DNA of 30,682 bases from JAISGQ01 sp964500965. GTDB lineage: Bacteria; Bacillota; Clostridia; Oscillospirales; Acutalibacteraceae. The position numbers were made by a program, and so were the translations under genes. Shown piece by piece: positions 29,803 to 30,682 of this stretch; within the stretch, counting starts at the first letter, position 1, and each line of letters opens with the position of its first letter. The stretch is taken from NCBI GenBank assembly GCA_964500965.1, contig CAZCQZ010000026.1, forward strand, positions 1-30,682, written 5' to 3'. Below the pieces are notes generated by a model. The model ran no database searches. It was not told where the DNA came from and was given only the letters and a program-made list of their open reading frames with translations.

Positions 29803-30682
29803 TGCGATACCTCTTTCTTTTCAGGTGAAGTCATAAAACACAGCTTCCTTAATATATCCGTGGGATAGGAAAACACTTTCAGCGACAGCACAAGACCGAG
29901 AACCGTTGCGGTCAGCACACACGGTAAAACATTCCACGGTGCATTGCCGAAAAACCGGTACATTTCCAAAAGCGAAAACGCATATAAAATCGGACGGTGC
30001 AGGAAATATATCTGCAACGAACGTTTTCCCACCGTTGTTAACAGACTTTCCCTGTCGGACGCAACCAGCATGTACGCAAAGCACAGTACGGCGGACAGCG
30101 CATAACAGAACAGTCTGAGCGCAAAGCCGTATTGATATACGGTATCGTTCCAGTAGGGGTGTCTGCCGGTAAACAGTTTTCTCAGCGGAAGCACGTATTT
30201 CGGAAGTGCCACGGTAATAATCAGCCAGCCTGCAATCACCGCCGCAGACAGGGCTTTCAGCTTTCCGCTCTGTCTGAGCTTTCCGACATCGACATAGCTT
30301 TTGACGATTATTCCCAGAAGATAAAAAGGGAAAAAGACGAAAAATCTTGACAATATCAGGTAATCTCCCAGAGAGCTGTCGTACCCGGCAAGGCAACCTA
30401 CAACAATACCTATCCCGAACAGGACGCGCACATCAACCGTTCTCAGCAAATAGGCTACCAGAATGAACGCTGCCATTGCATACATGAACCACGGCGTTCC
30501 ATCTTCGTAAAAGAAGCTGAGGTTTGCTTCCGTTCCGAACAGATATTTCCGGACAAAAAACAGAGCAAAGATTATCGCCTTTGTCGCAAGTCCCATTACG
30601 AGGTAAAAATACACCTTTTTCGCAATGTTTGGAATTGTCAAGAAAAGTGCAGTCGAAAATCCCCTAAATAATGATAAGCAAC
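29799..30682 (-). CDS. Acyltransferase-3-like membrane protein (5' end outside window)
   Basis: Polytopic membrane protein of the acyltransferase 3 / fucose 4-O-acetylase type, which O-acetylates surface sugars or lipids. Seen: about eight hydrophobic segments, RFFVFFPFYLLGIIVKSYVD (the 'fFpfyllG' pattern of this family) and TVGKRSLQIYFLHRPILYAF (the 'G..Sl.iYllH.pil' motif). The frame is still open at the right edge (CLSLFRGFSTALF upstream), and the TTG at 30641 has no ribosome binding site. So the gene continues beyond the window, and the N-terminal His motif of the family should lie there. It is upstream of and coupled to the NTF2-like gene. Confidence 0.8.
   Translation of the reverse strand, partial: CLSLFRGFSTALFLTIPNIAKKVYFYLVMGLATKAIIFALFFVRKYLFGTEANLSFFYEDGTPWFMYAMAAFILVAYLLRTVDVRVLFGIGIVVGCLAGYDSSLGDYLILSRFFVFFPFYLLGIIVKSYVDVGKLRQSGKLKALSAAVIAGWLIITVALPKYVLPLRKLFTGRHPYWNDTVYQYGFALRLFCYALSAVLCFAYMLVASDRESLLTTVGKRSLQIYFLHRPILYAFSLLEMYRFFGNAPWNVLPCVLTATVLGLVLSLKVFSYPTDILRKLCFMTSPEKKEVSQ

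Overview
The window looks like a chromosomal segment of a Gram-positive, low-to-mid GC Clostridia bacterium, probably of the Ruminococcus/Oscillospiraceae type. The basis is the ylxM-ffh-rpsP-khpA order, strong GGAGG ribosome binding sites, TTGACA-17-TATAAT promoters, an HPr with both His15 and Ser46, a clostridial MarR plus heterodimeric ABC exporter operon, an ECF transporter S component, and short 'cccttgtgtaaaggg' intergenic repeats. The species call is inference. A run of exactly 100 N flanked by the same 55 bases shows that this is a scaffolded draft or metagenome assembly.

Layout. 1-1375: start of gap (GAPDH, running off the left edge) and a PAP2-family membrane phosphatase. 1443-4065: a minus-strand operon of an unknown small protein, two GNAT acetyltransferases and an unknown membrane protein. 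4380-6483: accessory patch with a truncated XRE regulator plus a third GNAT, then a DUF4268-type nuclease-like gene. That gene has three 29-bp-spaced direct repeats in front of it and two copies of a dispersed hairpin repeat around it. 6512-12756: core translation genes: rlmD, ptsH (HPr), trmD, rimM, a small membrane protein, khpA, rpsP, ffh and ylxM. 12768-13350: MITE-like intergenic repeats. 13429-13513: tRNA-Leu(CAA) with its own promoter and terminator.

13619-19894 is the most interesting region: two divergent operons driven by back-to-back TTGACA promoters. Leftward are an NTF2-like anchored protein, a membrane-anchored phosphodiester glycosidase (NAGPA family), an Lgt-like membrane protein lacking the usual active-site signature, and an SH3b anchored protein. 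Rightward are a GT2-GtrA fusion glycosyltransferase and an exported PIG-L deacetylase with a discoidin-like domain. Together they read as a module that builds or remodels a cell-surface glycan or glycolipid. I do not recognise it as a named system.

19891-20705: an ECF S component behind a roughly 100-nt leader whose first 44 nt can form an H-type pseudoknot, a riboswitch candidate. 20920-22086: a beta-propeller-like lipoprotein. 22274-26485: MarR regulator and a heterodimeric ABC multidrug exporter with one degenerate ATP site; palindromes overlap and follow the promoter. 26912-29157: a large secreted, apparently highly expressed protein broken by the N gap. Merging the 55-bp overlap restores one reading frame of 696 codons plus stop. 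29443-30682: an NTF2-like protein and an acyltransferase-3-like membrane protein that runs off the right edge.
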